Shown here piece after piece: positions 1-10,914 of a stretch of 64,000 nucleotides of DNA; position 1 is the stretch's first letter; the number at the start of each line of letters is the position of its first letter. Source of the DNA: Xanthostigma xanthostigma (lineage: Eukaryota > Arthropoda > Insecta > Raphidioptera > Raphidiidae). Position numbers and translations under genes: made by a program. The notes under the pieces were generated by a model that was not told the origin of the DNA, did not search any database, and saw only the letters and a program-made list of their open reading frames with translations. The DNA is taken from NCBI GenBank assembly GCA_963575645.1, contig OY754464.1, positions 74,560,948-74,624,947 of the forward strand, in the 5' to 3' direction.

Positions 1-232
1 GACATCAATTGTAAGGCAGAAAGTCTAACATTTAGGCATTGGTTGGAATACACGCACTAATGCGGGAAGTAGGTACGTTCGGGCGGCAGGCAAGAAAAAA
101 TAGCCTATCAACTGTTGTTTAGATACCATTTCCATAGCAACCCTATTATATTTTAGCTGATAGTCGCGAACAGCTGCATTCGTGTTTTTACGTATAACCT
201 CAAAGCTGCTTGTTTGGAATTTATCTTTGTTT
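1..232. repeat. Dispersed repeat R, copy 1 (cut by window edge)
   Basis: The stretch starting 'attgtaaggcagaaagtc' and ending near 'ggaatttatctttg' recurs at 29953-30182 in the same orientation with scattered differences. No coding capacity or terminal repeat is visible, and the left end lies outside the window, so the family cannot be classified. Confidence 0.75.
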
Positions 233-610
233 TTATGTAATTAATAAGTATTTAATTAACTTTTGTATTTAATAAGCGCACTTACGAATGAGGTATAAAG
301 AAAATAGTATAGTACACCACACTGGCCGACAGTTTGGTATCTTGCACTGCGCGCCATGAAGCCTGAGATGAGCCGAGGGCATCATGACGGACAGTAATAT
401 ACTATTTTTGTATGGCAAAAATGATTTTTCACTTGGAGTAGAATATTGACATATTTAATACAAACTCAACATACGTTTCGGATGAGACAGTATTTTGAAA
501 CTTAAGTGCAATTAAAATAGTTTTAGAATTTATGTCAGTGTTTGCGTTTTAAATATCGCTTACATTTTTCACGTTCTCTTTTGTGATACTGTATTTGGTA
601 TAAAAAAAAA
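233..610. other. No recognisable feature
   Basis: AT-rich, apparently single-copy sequence within this window. I see no gene, RNA or repeat. Confidence 0.5.
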
Positions 611-1267
611 AATTGGTTGTCTGTAAAGTCGGTTTACGGACGATAGTTTTACGTGATAACGTATTCCGTAATACATAACCTAAACCTCCCAAAATTTGGT
701 TTCAATCCGCTTATCCTTGGTGTCGGAATGATAAGAAATGTCAAAAGTGACGTTTGCAACTGTCAAAGTATTATGTTCTAATAATATTTAGTTATTCCAA
801 TACTTAACTTAGAAGGCGTTGCATTTCACAAAATACTAATGTCAAAAAATTGAATTAAACATTAGAAATGCAGCCGTTTTCATGTTAAGACAAGACATAC
901 GTTATCTTCTAATTTCCGTGTACGGCAAACAAAGACGACCGACCGCGTCGCGCCATGCATTAGACAACATTGCATTTATACAGCTATTTTTCTATATCAA
1001 TTTATATAAAAAAACTGTTTAGGCAAATTCTGTTATACGAAATCTATGTAAAATGTTCTCCTCTTTCGTTTAAGACTGGTTTCAAACCGATCTGATTTAA
1101 ATTGAGCGAGAAATTAGCAAAAAGCACGCACAGGGTCAGGCGGAACGTTACGCGTTAGGAACGTTAGGATTTAGGAACGTTACACTTTTTCGTGCATGCA
1201 GCCGGTGTTTTATCAATTTATAAGATTGGTGATTCATCAATTTATAAGACGTTATCACGTCAAAAAA
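611..1267 (+). mobile_element. Family B non-autonomous element, copy 1
   Basis: A 657-bp element with no coding capacity. Near the left end 'TTTTACGTGATAACGT' is the reverse complement of the right-end 'ACGTTATCACGTCAAAA', giving imperfect subterminal inverted repeats. Other copies lie at 13501-14072 (minus), 38081-38757 and 48301-48986 (plus), with deleted versions at 45558-45810 and 46528-47115. The reproducible ends show a mobile element; the superfamily is not clear. Internal blocks are shared with families A and C. Confidence 0.8.
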
Positions 1268-1273
1268 TAAAAA

Positions 1274-1466
1274 TGTGTTACGAGAACGCATTACAGAAGT
1301 GAAACTTCTAGTTGCATATCATACGATTGCATATGGACAAGTGGAAAAAATGTGTTACAAGATAGTTTCACGTTCAGATTTTTAACACATTTTTTCCACT
1401 TGTCCAAATTCAATCGTATGATTTGCAACTAGAAGTTTTACTTCTGTTATGTGTTCTCGTAACACA
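1274..1466. repeat. Foldback hairpin with 84-bp arms
   Basis: The arm at 1274-1357, starting 'TGTGTTACGAGAACGC', is the imperfect reverse complement of 1384-1466, with a 26-base spacer. It lies 6 bp right of the family B copy. It could be a foldback MITE; only one copy is present in this window. Confidence 0.85.
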
Positions 1467-1566
1467 ACTTTTTAATTTTTTCGCAGGTTTACTCCAAATA
1501 AATAACTCCATGGGTTTAAAAATTATTAGATATTTTTTTTAAATAAAAAGAAATTTTATATATAAC

Positions 1567-1978
1567 TAGCGGTCCCGTCCGGTTTCACCCGGGTGTAAAA
1601 GAACGAATGGGGAAGGGAAGAACATGAGTACACACATTCATCTTAGTTTACCGAGATGAATGTTGTGTCCAAATTTCATGATGATCGGAGTTACCGTTCA
1701 AAAGCTTTTGTCGATAAAAAGCAGTATTTATACTTTTTTAAACTAATAATTTTTTTTTTAATTAATTAAATAAAATTAAAATAAATTTAAAGCAATGTAG
1801 AAAATAAAAAAAAATAAAAATATTTTCGCCCAACGTGGGGCTCGAACCCACGACCCTGATATTGACAGTCGCACGCTCTACCGATTGAGCAATCCGACGT
1901 TGTCTACTGTCAACGCTAATATGAGTACCTATATTTAGTTAGTGCATTTCACCTGAATAGAAGCTTATTTTCTAAAAA
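1567..1978 (-). mobile_element. tRNA-Lys-headed SINE-like element, copy 1
   Basis: Read on the minus strand, a tRNA-Lys-like segment (1827-1901) is followed by an AT-rich body and a conserved tail ending in 'ACCCGGGTGAAACCGGACGG' (last bases 'ACCGCTA'). The A box 'GCTCAATCGGTAGAGC' and B box 'GGGTTCGAGCCCC' are intact. The anticodon loop reads CTGTCAA and its stem is mismatched, so this is not a working tRNA gene. About 70 bp upstream of the tRNA part is also shared with the copy at 49986-50414, so the mobile unit is longer than a simple SINE head. Confidence 0.8.
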
Positions 1979-2276
1979 TTAATTAAAAAAACATTTTCCA
2001 GTGGACCAAATTGTGAATCTAAACCATTCTCGAATCCCCTTGAACACACACAAAAAATTTCATCAAAATCGATCCAGCCGTTTAGGAGGAGTTTAGTTAC
2101 ATACACACGGATAGAAGAAATATATATATATAAAGATAAGATTATTAAACAAAAATTAATCGTATTATTTGTAACTCTAAAAAAAAATATAAAAAGATTG
2201 TTACGCGCACCTGGCGGTAATCGAACTCGGACCGGCCTCGTGGCAGGCCGGGATTCTACCACTGATCTACGGATGC
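1979..2276 (-). mobile_element. tRNA-Gly-headed SINE-like element
   Basis: On the minus strand 2276-2204 resembles tRNA-Gly(GCC): it begins 'GCATCCGTAGATCAGTGGTA', has a CTGCCAC loop and a B box 'GAGTTCGATTACC'. The acceptor stem still pairs in part. Downstream lies an AT-rich linker and a tail containing 'GGCTGGATCGATTTTGATG', typical of the 3' ends of insect non-LTR elements and the SINEs that borrow them. The left limit meets the tRNA-Lys SINE near 1978. Confidence 0.7.
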
Positions 2277-3483
2277 TTACTGAGAGCTACTGTTACATGG
2301 GTTTCGTTACATAGAAAACGAGTTTGCCCCCGTTTTTAGGCGCGAATAGCGTAAGCTAAAGCGCCTATATGTACTCGCTTTGTCTGTACGTCTGTGAATC
2401 TGTGAATCTGTGAATCTGTACGTCCCACTTTTTTGTGTCACGCGTACAGCCCAAACGCCTTAACCGATTTTAAAAAACTTTTTTTTGATCGATTCGTCTC
2501 CGGGTAACTTAGATCCTAACGTCGCCCGATTTTTGAATTTTGGCCCCAGAGGGGAGAAATTTAGGAAAAACGAAGTTTTTTGCTTATAGCTCGCTCATTT
2601 TAAATCGGATCGGCTCGAAACCTGTCTTAAACGAAAGAGGAGAAAATTTTACATAAGTTTCGTACAACAGAAAATGCCCAAACAGTTTTTTTATACACAT
2701 TTATATAGAAATAAATTCAATTTGATATAACCGATGGCAAACATCTTTCGGTTATCTCTCTCTGTTGCACGGCTTAACATGGCAATTTAAAAATTGCGTA
2801 TGTTCTGCCTTCAAATAAAATTGGTCGGTAATATTATTTATTACAATAATGAAATTAAAAGATAGCATTTGTTCAAAAACGGATGCCGTTTCGAATATTT
2901 GTAAATGCAACGCCTTCTGAGTTAACAATTTGAATAACTAATTATTAGAACTTAATACTTTGACAGATGAAAACGTCACTTTTGACATTTCTTACCATTT
3001 TGACACCACGGATGATCGGATTGAAACCAAATTTTGGGAGGATGTTTGATATGCAAATATGAAGTGGCCTATTGTTTTTAGGGAACATCGGCGCATGCGT
3101 AAAAGAATATATCTCTTATAATGTTGTTTTATATAATAATAATATAGTTTTTAAAACGGTTTATATCTATCTATTTTTACTAGAAATTTTTGTGAATTTT
3201 TTGGGGAAAATCGGCGCATGCGCAAAAAAGATACATGCCATAGTTGTTTTTTATAGGGGAATTATAAAACGATCAAATAAAAAAAAAACTTAGTGACTGA
3301 TTATGAGAGACTGTTTTAGTAACTTGAGATATTAAAATAATAGTTGGGTGACTAAATTAATAAGTGAGCGACTGAATTACTAAGTGACTGACTAGAATGC
3401 CTTCGGTAATTTTGAAGCAGATATCTTCAACTGATTGTGATGAAAATTTGTATACACGTTTAGTTTGGATGACAATGCATGGT

Positions 3484-4850
3484 TAGCTGTGTGACGTCAC
3501 TCTAAATCCAATATGGCGGACTTCTAAATATGGCGGACTAATTTTATTATGCTTTCCTACAATATGGGTATCAAATGAAAGGGCTTGCTGAGAATAACTC
3601 GAAAAATAAAGTGACGTCACTCTAAATCCAATATGGCGGACTTCTAAAGATGGCGGACTAAGTTTATTATGATTTCCTACAATATGGGTATCAAATGAAA
3701 GGGCTTGCTGAGAATAACTCGAAAAATAAAGTGACGTCACTCTAAATCCAATATGGCGGACTTCTAAAAATGGCGGACTAATTTTATTATGCTTTCCTAC
3801 AATATGGGTATCAAATGAAAGGGCTTGCTGAGAATAACTCGAAAAATAAAGTGACGTAACTCTAAATCCAATATGGCGGACTTCTAAAGATGGCGGACTA
3901 ATTTTATTATGCTTTCCTACAATATGGGTATCAAATGAAAGGGCTTGCTGAGAATAACTCGAAAAATAAAGTGACGTCACTCTAAATCCAATATGGCGGA
4001 CTTCTAAAGATGGCGGACTAAGTTTATTATGATTTCCTACAATATGGGTATCAAATGAAAGGGCTTGCTGAGAATAACTCGAAAAATAAAGTGACGTCAC
4101 TCTAAAACCAATATGGCGGACTTCTAAAGATGGCGGACTAAGTTTTTTATGCTTTCCTACAATATGGGTATCAAATGAAAGGGCTTACTGAAACTAACTC
4201 AAAAAATAAAGTGACGTCACTCTAAATCAAATATGGCGGACTTCTAAAGATGGCGGACTAATTTTATTATGCCTTCCTACACTATGGGTATCAAATGAAA
4301 GGCTTGCTGAGAATAACTCAAAAAATAAAGTGACGTCAGTCTAAATCCAATATGGCGGACTTCTAAAGATGGCGGACTTAGTTTATTATGCTTTCCTACA
4401 ATATGGGTATCAAATAAAAGGGCTTGCTGAGAATAACTCGAAAAATAAAGAGACGTCACTCTAAATCCAATATGGCGAACTTCTAAAGATGGCGGATTAA
4501 GTTTATTATGCTTTCCTACAATATGGGTATCAAATGAAAGGGCTTGCTGAGAATAACTCGAAAAATAAAGTGACGTCACTCTAAATCCAATATGGCGGAC
4601 TTCTAAAGATGGCGGACTAAGTTTTTTATGCTTTCCTACAATATGGGTATCAAATAAAAGGGCTAACTGAAAACAACTCGAAATAAAAGTGACGTTACTC
4701 TAAATTCAATATGACGGACTAAGTTTTTTATGCTTTCCTACAATATGGGTATCAAATGAAAGGGCTTGCTGAGAACAACTTGAAAAATACAGTGACGTCA
4801 TTCTAAATTCAATATGGCGGACTTCTAAAGATGGTGGACTTAGTTTTTTA
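3484..4850. repeat. 120-bp satellite array, about 11-12 units
   Basis: Units repeat every 120 bp until about 4310, after which single-base deletions and two shortened units appear. Most units carry the palindrome TGACGTCA, 'CCAATATGGCGGACTTCTAA' and 'AGATGGCGGA'. The minus strand stays open for 205 and 100 codons only because the period is a multiple of three (40 residues per unit) and the units are similar. I do not regard it as coding. Confidence 0.95.
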
Positions 4851-5190
4851 CCCCAGAATTGTTTTTAAAAAACTCCACATTTGCCCCTTCCCGTTTCACT
4901 GCGAGACAATTCGCATACCCCTTTATCGTTCAGCCCGGAATTGTGTTTTTAAAAACTCCACATTTGCCCCTTCCCGTTTCACTGCGAGACAATTCGCATA
5001 CCCGTTTATCGTTCACCCCGGAATTGTTTTTTTAAAAACTCCACATTTGCCCCTTCCCGTTTAACTGCGAGACAATTCGCATACCCCTTTATCGTTTACC
5101 CCGGAATTACAATTCGCATACCCGTTTATCGTTCACCCCGGAATTATTTTTTTAAAAACTCCACCTCTGCCCCATCGCGTTTCACTGCAT
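4851..5190 (+). repeat. ~83-bp tandem repeat, about 4 units
   Basis: Units contain 'AACTCCACATTTGCCCCTTC', 'CACTGCGAGACAATTCGCAT' and 'TTATCGTTCACCCCGGAATT'. One unit is shortened near 5100. In family A copy 2 the same repeat lies at 12656-12985 in the opposite orientation. Confidence 0.9.
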
Positions 5191-5616
5191 ATATTTATGC
5201 TATAAAATTGTTTTTATATAATAATTGGGTAGTTTTCATAACGATTTATTTCTGTTTTTACAAGAAAGTTATGAATTTTTTTTTCTAAACTCATAATTTC
5301 AGAAATATTTAGAAAAAAAATCTGTTGTTCTTTTGTTCTGAAGATGTTAGTTAGGTAGTTCTTTGTTTAATGTTTGCATGACATAATAACATATTACATA
5401 GAGAACCATGAAATTATTAAAATTATTTTTTTCCTTTCTGTGTTTCATTATTTTCAACTGTTATTTTTTTCTTAAATTAAGTAAATTAAGTTATAATTAA
5501 GCTCCAAGTGTCGTTAAATATATACACCGATTTTCAAACAAAACACCGGGGTATATGCTGTAAAATTTCGCGCCTTGTAATTCTTGAATTACTTGGGCAT
5601 ATACCTCCCACTGGTT

Positions 5617-6070
5617 AAAGAAGTATTCACTTCAAAAATAAACATGAACGACTCAATTTTTGCAATGATAAAGAACACAAAATGCGTTTTTAAAAACATT
5701 TTACAATTAACTTACAACTTCTCATAATTTATTGGCGGAAAAATCAAATTCAATGTTAAAACAATTTGAAAAGCATGTTTGTACGTAACATAAAAATGGA
5801 AACCATGGTTTTGTGACAAAGCTTCGTTGATGCAGGCACAGCTCCAGCGTATGATACATTATAAAGTGTAAAATTACACGACGTGTAAAACACACTTGTT
5901 TTGTGGGCGAATGATATATGTACAGCTGTTGCCTATACATGTAAAGAAATACAAAAGATCCAATTACCCCTAGAGAATATAATATCACACTATATATGTT
6001 TACAGGCGGTAGCGATTTGCTCTGTCCGATCCAAAACTATAATTCGTCTGAACAACTTAAGTCAGCTTAT
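5617..6070. other. No recognisable feature
   Basis: AT-rich, unique within this window. An 88-codon open frame on the minus strand (5722-5988) has no recognisable motif. Confidence 0.5.
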
Positions 6071-6850
6071 GGCCATATTCGCCGAGCGTAGATAGTAATT
6101 TATTCCGCTCATATCTTGTTCTTCAGGTAGCTATTCCTCCGAATAAATAGCGATAATTCAACTCACCAACCGTAATTATGTTTACAGCAGGTATAAATAT
6201 ATTCTGTATTACTTCCAGGGTATAAATATACAGGGTGTTAGGCACATGAACCGACACAATTTTTTGGGGGGTTCTCGTGGTCATTGTGATCATTTTAACC
6301 CCAATGACTAATTTCTAAACACCCGTTAATTTTTTTTTAATGATTTTTAAATTATTTTTTTCTACTGGTTTTTATTAATACAGACACTTTAAAAGTCCAT
6401 AGGGTATTTTCCCTGATACTATTTGCATAAAATTATGATTCATTTAAAACAAGGAGTCATTCAAGAACTCAATAAATGTATTTTCGTATCTTTAGTACCA
6501 AAAACAAACAGGTTACTATTTTTTGAAGGCAATTTTTAGGCCAATTTTCGAAAATAACTAAAAAAAATCGTATCTCGATAACCATGACACTTAGGGCAAA
6601 AGTCAATGGGGTTAAAATGATCACAATGACCACGAGAACCCCCCAAAAAATTGTGTCGGTTCATGTGCCAAACACCCTGTATAAATAATGGCCGCCACAT
6701 ACTTAACATATAAACGTGGAGTATTATATCCACAGTTGCTCTTATGCATTTATTTATGTGTTGTTTATTAACCTTTTGTGAAGTGTCTAGTTGTAAGACG
6801 TTAAAATTAGTGGAAGTTTTGTGTGCAATTGGGTTAGGATAAAACATTAT
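6071..6850 (+). mobile_element. Family D TIR-like element, copy 1, split by a MITE
   Basis: Begins 'GGCCATATTCGCCGAGCG' and is homologous in reverse orientation to 8853-8525 and 28563-28379. It is interrupted at 6231-6679 by a mariner-type MITE; the homologous region near 8700-8730 has no insertion. The right limit is taken from the last similarity, near 'GGGTTAGGATAA'. Confidence 0.65.
6231..6679. mobile_element. Mariner-type MITE with ~80-bp TIRs
   Basis: The left end 'CAGGGTGTTAGGCACATGAA' is matched by the right end '...TTCATGTGCCAAACACCCTG'. The inverted arms run about 80 bp and are almost perfect. A TA dinucleotide flanks both sides (6229-6230 and 6680-6681), as expected for Tc1/mariner targets. 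The 449-bp element has no transposase; the minus-strand open frame over 6536-6904 is incidental. Confidence 0.93.
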
Positions 6851-7565
6851 TATTGACGCCGCATGTTGGTTTGTGGGCGTTTGTTCATGTCGCCCACGTG
6901 GCACGATACTGCTTCCTGATTGGTTCTTGCTCAGAGCAAGCGAAAAATAGCCTCTGTTCTAATTTTAAAATCCGTCTTGTGAACTAGCAGGCGAGCCCGC
7001 AGTGACGTCATTTCAAACACGTCGCCAGCCTGCCGACCAGCAGAAGTCCCAGCAGTGTTTCCAGTCTCGTGTGCAGCGGCCTTTACACCACGTTGCAAAA
7101 ACTCATCGAGTTTTGTCGTCGAACTTCTGTTTAGGACACAACAACTATATTAATGTGCCTCAAAGTAGGTTTGGCTTAGCCAAGCGTGTGAAGAAGCGCA
7201 CGTGTCGATCTGTCGCTACCCCCACCCCCGTCTCTACCCCCACATCTTTTCGTCTCTTTCGGCACTGTGACCACGTTTTTTATTTAAAAAAAATAGCTAC
7301 AAAACGTTCAAGGAATTACCTAATGTCTTAAATCAATACGTGTTCCAATTAGAGCGTGACAATCAATGACCTATATAATGAATAAAAGAAAATGTGTTTT
7401 TTTTTTATTTTTCTGCTTACAATATACATTTTCATTTAGAAAAAGTAAATTAAATGTTTATAAACAAAAGGACAATATCAAAAGAATACAATTTTACTTT
7501 AATATCATTACAATATTTTTGCATAATCAACCTTATGATGGGTTGCAAAAAGCATTATAAAAAAA
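6851..7565. other. No recognisable gene
   Basis: 6960-7330 is richer in GC than its surroundings, contains TGACGTCA near 7002 and a 109-codon open frame (7002-7331) rich in Arg, Pro and Thr with no domain I recognise. It could be a stray regulatory or UTR fragment; nothing supports a gene. Confidence 0.4.
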
Positions 7566-8223
7566 AATTCCAGCCAATTGGGCGACGGGACCATTCCAAC
7601 TTCAAAAATGTTGGCATTTGATTATAATACCTAAAGAAAATAAAATTTCTGATATCGCGTGAGGTGACGCGGCTAATGGCTAGTATTCAATATGATATTA
7701 ACTATTCGTTGCCATGGTTATCTACATAGTATGTTCCACGTCATGTAAAAATTAATCAAAGCATGCCTAACTAGTTTATTTCTGACAGATCAATAAAACA
7801 AAAGAGCGGATGATTTTTTTTTATTTTCAAAATATTTCCGAAACTATAAAGTTTAGAAAAAAAGAAATTTAACAAAACAATCTTGAAAAAATAAATAGAA
7901 TAATAAGCCGTTATGAAAAGTATACCATTATTATATAAAAAATACCTTTTTAGCATATATCTCTTCTGCGCATGCGCCGATTTTCCCCAAAAATAATAGG
8001 GCTCTTCATATTTGCATACCAAACATCCTCCCAAAATTTGGTTTCAATCCGCTCATCCGTTTGGCCTGTATCGTGTTCACAGACTAACAGGCGCACAGAG
8101 TTTTTCCAAAAATATGTTTTTTGGATTTGGGGAACCTCAAAACGGAAAGATATTGTAAAATTTTTGGAAAGTGATTTTTGACCTAAACTAGTACCATTCC
8201 CCACTTGTGGGTTGGAATGGTAA
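7566..8223 (+). mobile_element. Family C element, copy 1 (complete)
   Basis: A 658-bp non-coding element. The left end 'TTCCAGCCAATTGGGCGACG' is followed by 'ACCATTCCAAC'; the right end carries the short hairpin 'CCCACTTGTGGG' followed by 'GTTGGAATGGT'. The inverted subterminal pair plus a short hairpin near one end is the layout of Helentron-type elements, which is an inference. Other copies are at 28941-29913, 40344-40588, 40589-41195, 41551-42277, 52008-52667 and 63012-63117. Open frames reading across it recur only because the DNA repeats. Confidence 0.82.
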
Positions 8224-8315
8224 AATGTATTGACAATGATCATAGACTATGATCATATTTTACAGTGTTTGTACAATGTACATGTAGGAACAAATAGTGT
8301 TCTAAAACTCTCTTG

Positions 8316-8867
8316 CCCATATTCGCCGAGCACAATTAAAGATAGAAGTTACTAACAAATTTATTCGTTAGAATAAAATTTACTTTCAATTCACCAAGAA
8401 AATTATCAGGTAGAAAAGTTAGTTAAAGTATAAGTATACACTGCACTATACCCCTTGCTCTTTTTGTTGAATATTTTGACGTTCACCCAAAAATCCGACC
8501 GATGACGTTAGTGTAAACTATAATAATAACGTTATCCTAACCCAATTGCACACAAAACTTCCGCTAACTGTTTTACAACTATACACTTCACAAAAAATTA
8601 ATAAACAACACATAAATAAATTCACAAGAGCAAACTTTAGATATAATACTCCTCATTTATAGGTTAGGTATTATGATTTACGTGGCGGCCATTATTATTT
8701 TATCAGGTGAAAAAATATTTATACCCTCGAAGTAAGACAGAATATATTTATACCTGCAGTAAACATAATTATATTTGATGAATTGAATTATCGCTATTTA
8801 TTCGGAGGAACAAATTAACCGAATAAATATCTACTTACGTTCGGTGAATATGGAATATGGACATAAC
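8316..8867. mobile_element. Family D element, copy 2
   Basis: The left end 'CCCATATTCGCCGAGC' is matched in reverse at 8840-8853 ('GTTCGGTGAATATGG'), giving an element of roughly 540 bp with imperfect terminal inverted repeats. Bases 8525-8853 are the reverse complement of parts of family D copy 1. No coding sequence. Confidence 0.65.
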
Positions 8868-9028
8868 AAGAAGCGTGTAAAAATCAAAAAGACAAACAAA
8901 TTACTTCCAGTAACTTTTTTATCAAAACTAAAAAGTGAATGAGAAACAAGCTTTATTAAATTTTATCAAATTTTGAATTCGGTCCTGGCGTTATGTTTTG
9001 TCACTATGGAAACATATTATGTCATTAT

Positions 9029-9145
9029 TCACAGAAATTGTTCGAAGTTGTCCCCGTTTTGTTGGATACAAAGATGCGTGCGTCGTAGTCATGCTTCTGT
9101 ACATGCTTGTAGTAGCAATAAGGGTCTTCCGCGAATTATTTTGGA
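9029..9145 (-). pseudogene. Tc1/mariner-like transposase C-terminal remnant (E copy 1)
   Basis: The minus-strand frame reads 'IIRGRPLLLLQACTEA', an in-frame stop, then 'LRRTHLCIQQNGDNFEQFL' and a stop at 9029. The E copy at 36591-36776 encodes the same peptide with conservative changes (LCIQQ against FCVQQ) and W where this copy has a stop. The R-x(4)-C-x(4)-G-x-(N/H)-F-E pattern is typical of the last residues of IS630/Tc1/mariner transposases. No catalytic Asp/Glu region survives. The family assignment comes from motif recall and was not searched. Confidence 0.55.
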
Positions 9146-9147
9146 TG

Positions 9148-9624
9148 ATAGATAGATAGAGTTTATTATTATAGACCTCTATATGAGGTATAAATTCGTC
9201 ATATAAAAAATTACATTAAAATATATGGTAACTTAGTCAACATATTTTTAAAAATTTTAAAATTAGTATCAATGTTATACCCAGACAGTTAGGCAAAACA
9301 TCGCACCTAAGTGGTTGAAGCAGAAATAGATAGATAAATAGATAGAATATATTTCGTATGTATACGAAATATATTCTATGTATTTCGTATGTGCGTTAAG
9401 TCATTTAGTGTCGATATGATACATAAAATTATATTAAATATTTAATTGCGGATCATATAGACAGATATTTAAGAGATGTTCTTTTACTTTCTTTTTAAAT
9501 AGTTTTATCTTGTTAATGTTTTTAATTTCATCCGGTAATCTATTATATAATTTACTGCCCTTGCATAATGGACTTTGACTGTACTTTTTTGTTCTGTATT
9601 TTCCAACATGTAGATTATGCATTT
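9148..9624 (-). pseudogene. 3' end of a CR1/Jockey-type non-LTR retrotransposon
   Basis: On the minus strand an open frame (9622-9434) encodes 62 residues including 'GSKLYNRLPDEIKNINKIKL' followed by 'FKKKVKEHLL', the usual C-terminus of insect reverse transcriptases of this clade. A 3' UTR follows and ends in (TCTA)n at 9148-9162, a typical microsatellite tail. It is absent from the E copy at 36760, so it is an insertion. Everything upstream of the C-terminus is missing through 5' truncation. Confidence 0.8.
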
Positions 9625-10914
9625 ATGCATTTCCGATTCGTGTTATCATTTCTTCGCGTGTATTAACCCGGCTTTTGAATTAATTAAATATTAAATTTAA
9701 AAAAATTATGTAAACTTTAAACGGCTGTTTCTCTCTTATTTTTGAGTTTTGATAAAAAAGTTACTTAAAATATTTGTTCGTCTATTTGATTTCTACATGC
9801 TGTTAAAAAAGAAGATTTTGTATTTTTTCCCATTTTTTAGGCGCGAATAGCGTAAGCTAAAGCGCCTATATTATGTACTCGCTTTGTCTGTGAATCTGTG
9901 AATCTGTGAATCTGTGTGTCACGTTTTTTTGTGTCACGCGTACAGCCCAAACGCCTTAACCGATTTTAAAAAACTTTTTTTTGTTCGATTCGTCTCCGCG
10001 TAACTTAGCTCGTAACGTCGGCCGATTTTTGAATTTTGACCCCAGAGGGGAGCAATAAGGAAAAAACGAAGTTTTTCGCTTATAACTCGCTCAATTTAAA
10101 TCAGATCGGTTCGAAACCTGTCTTAAACGAAAGAGGAGAAAATTTTACATAAGAATCGTACAACAGAAAATGCCCAAACAGTTTTTTTATACACATTTAT
10201 ATAGAAATAAATTCAATTTGATATAACCGATGGAAAACATCTTTCGGTTATCTCTCTCTGTTGCATGGTTTAACATGGCAATTTCAAAATTGCGTATGTT
10301 CTGTCTTAAAATAAAATTGGTCGATAATATTATTTATTACAATAATGAAATAAAAAGGTAGCATTTGTTCAAAAACGGATGCCGTTTCAATATTTGTAAA
10401 ATGCAACGCCTTCTGAGTTAACAATTTGAATAACTAATTATCAGAACATAATACTTTGACAGATGCAAACGTCACTTTTGACATTTCTTACCATTCCGAC
10501 ACCACGGATGAGCGGATTGAAACCAAATTTTGGGAGGATGTTTGATATGCAAATATGAATTGGCCTATTGTTTTTGGGGAACATCGGCGCATGCGTAAAA
10601 GAATATATCTCTTATAATGTTGTTTTATATAATAATAATAGGGGAATTATAAAACGGTTGAATAAAAAAAAACTTGGTGACTGATGATGAAATCCTGTTT
10701 TAATGACTTGAGATATTAAAATAATATTTGGGTGACTAAAATAATATTTGGGTGACTAAAATAATATTTGGGTGACTAAATTAATAAGTGAGCGACTAAA
10801 TTACTAAGTGAGCGACTAGAATGCCTTCGATAATTTTGAAGCAGATATCTTCAACCGATTGAGATGAAAATTTGTATACACGTTTAGTTTGGATGACAAT
10901 GCATGGTTAGCTGT

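Larger units (their letters stand above)
2333..5616 (+). mobile_element. Family A satellite-carrying element, copy 1 (Helentron/HINE-like)
   Basis: Copy 1 of a 3.2-3.3-kb non-coding element whose second copy is 9834-13080. Order: a hairpin-forming start ('AGGCGCGAATAGCG' pairing with 'AGCTAAAGCGCCT'), short CTGTGAAT repeats, an 0.8-kb body shared in part with families B and C, a 120-bp satellite (3484-4850), an ~83-bp tandem repeat (4851-5190), an extra block resembling family C (5190-5420), and an end containing the hairpin 'GTAATTCTTGAATTAC', finishing near 'CCCACTGGTT'. Central minisatellites with a terminal hairpin and no coding capacity fit Helentron-derived elements; this class is an inference. 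Confidence 0.65.
8868..9820 (-). mobile_element. Family E Tc1/mariner-like deletion derivative, copy 1
   Basis: Homologous to 36430-37268. The right end retains the long terminal repeat ('ACAAATATTT' reverse-complemented, then 'TTTGATTTCTACATGCTGTT') and ends at TA (9821-9822). The left repeat near 8872 is decayed ('AAGCGTGTAAAAATCAAAAA'). It keeps a transposase C-terminal relic and is split by a LINE tail at 9148-9624. Confidence 0.75.

Noticed and set aside
1827..1901. Functional tRNA gene
   Set aside because: Anticodon stem is mismatched, and the sequence is embedded in a dispersed element with a constant tail.
3483..4579. Long minus-strand open frames as a repeat protein gene
   Set aside because: They fall entirely within a 120-bp satellite whose period is a multiple of three, with no promoter, start context or conserved domain. 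Indels in this array break the frame without other consequence.
7950..8243. Recurring open frames in family C (also near 29305, 40568, 52267)
   Set aside because: The peptides recur only because the DNA repeats; frames are on different strands in different copies and are short, without a domain.
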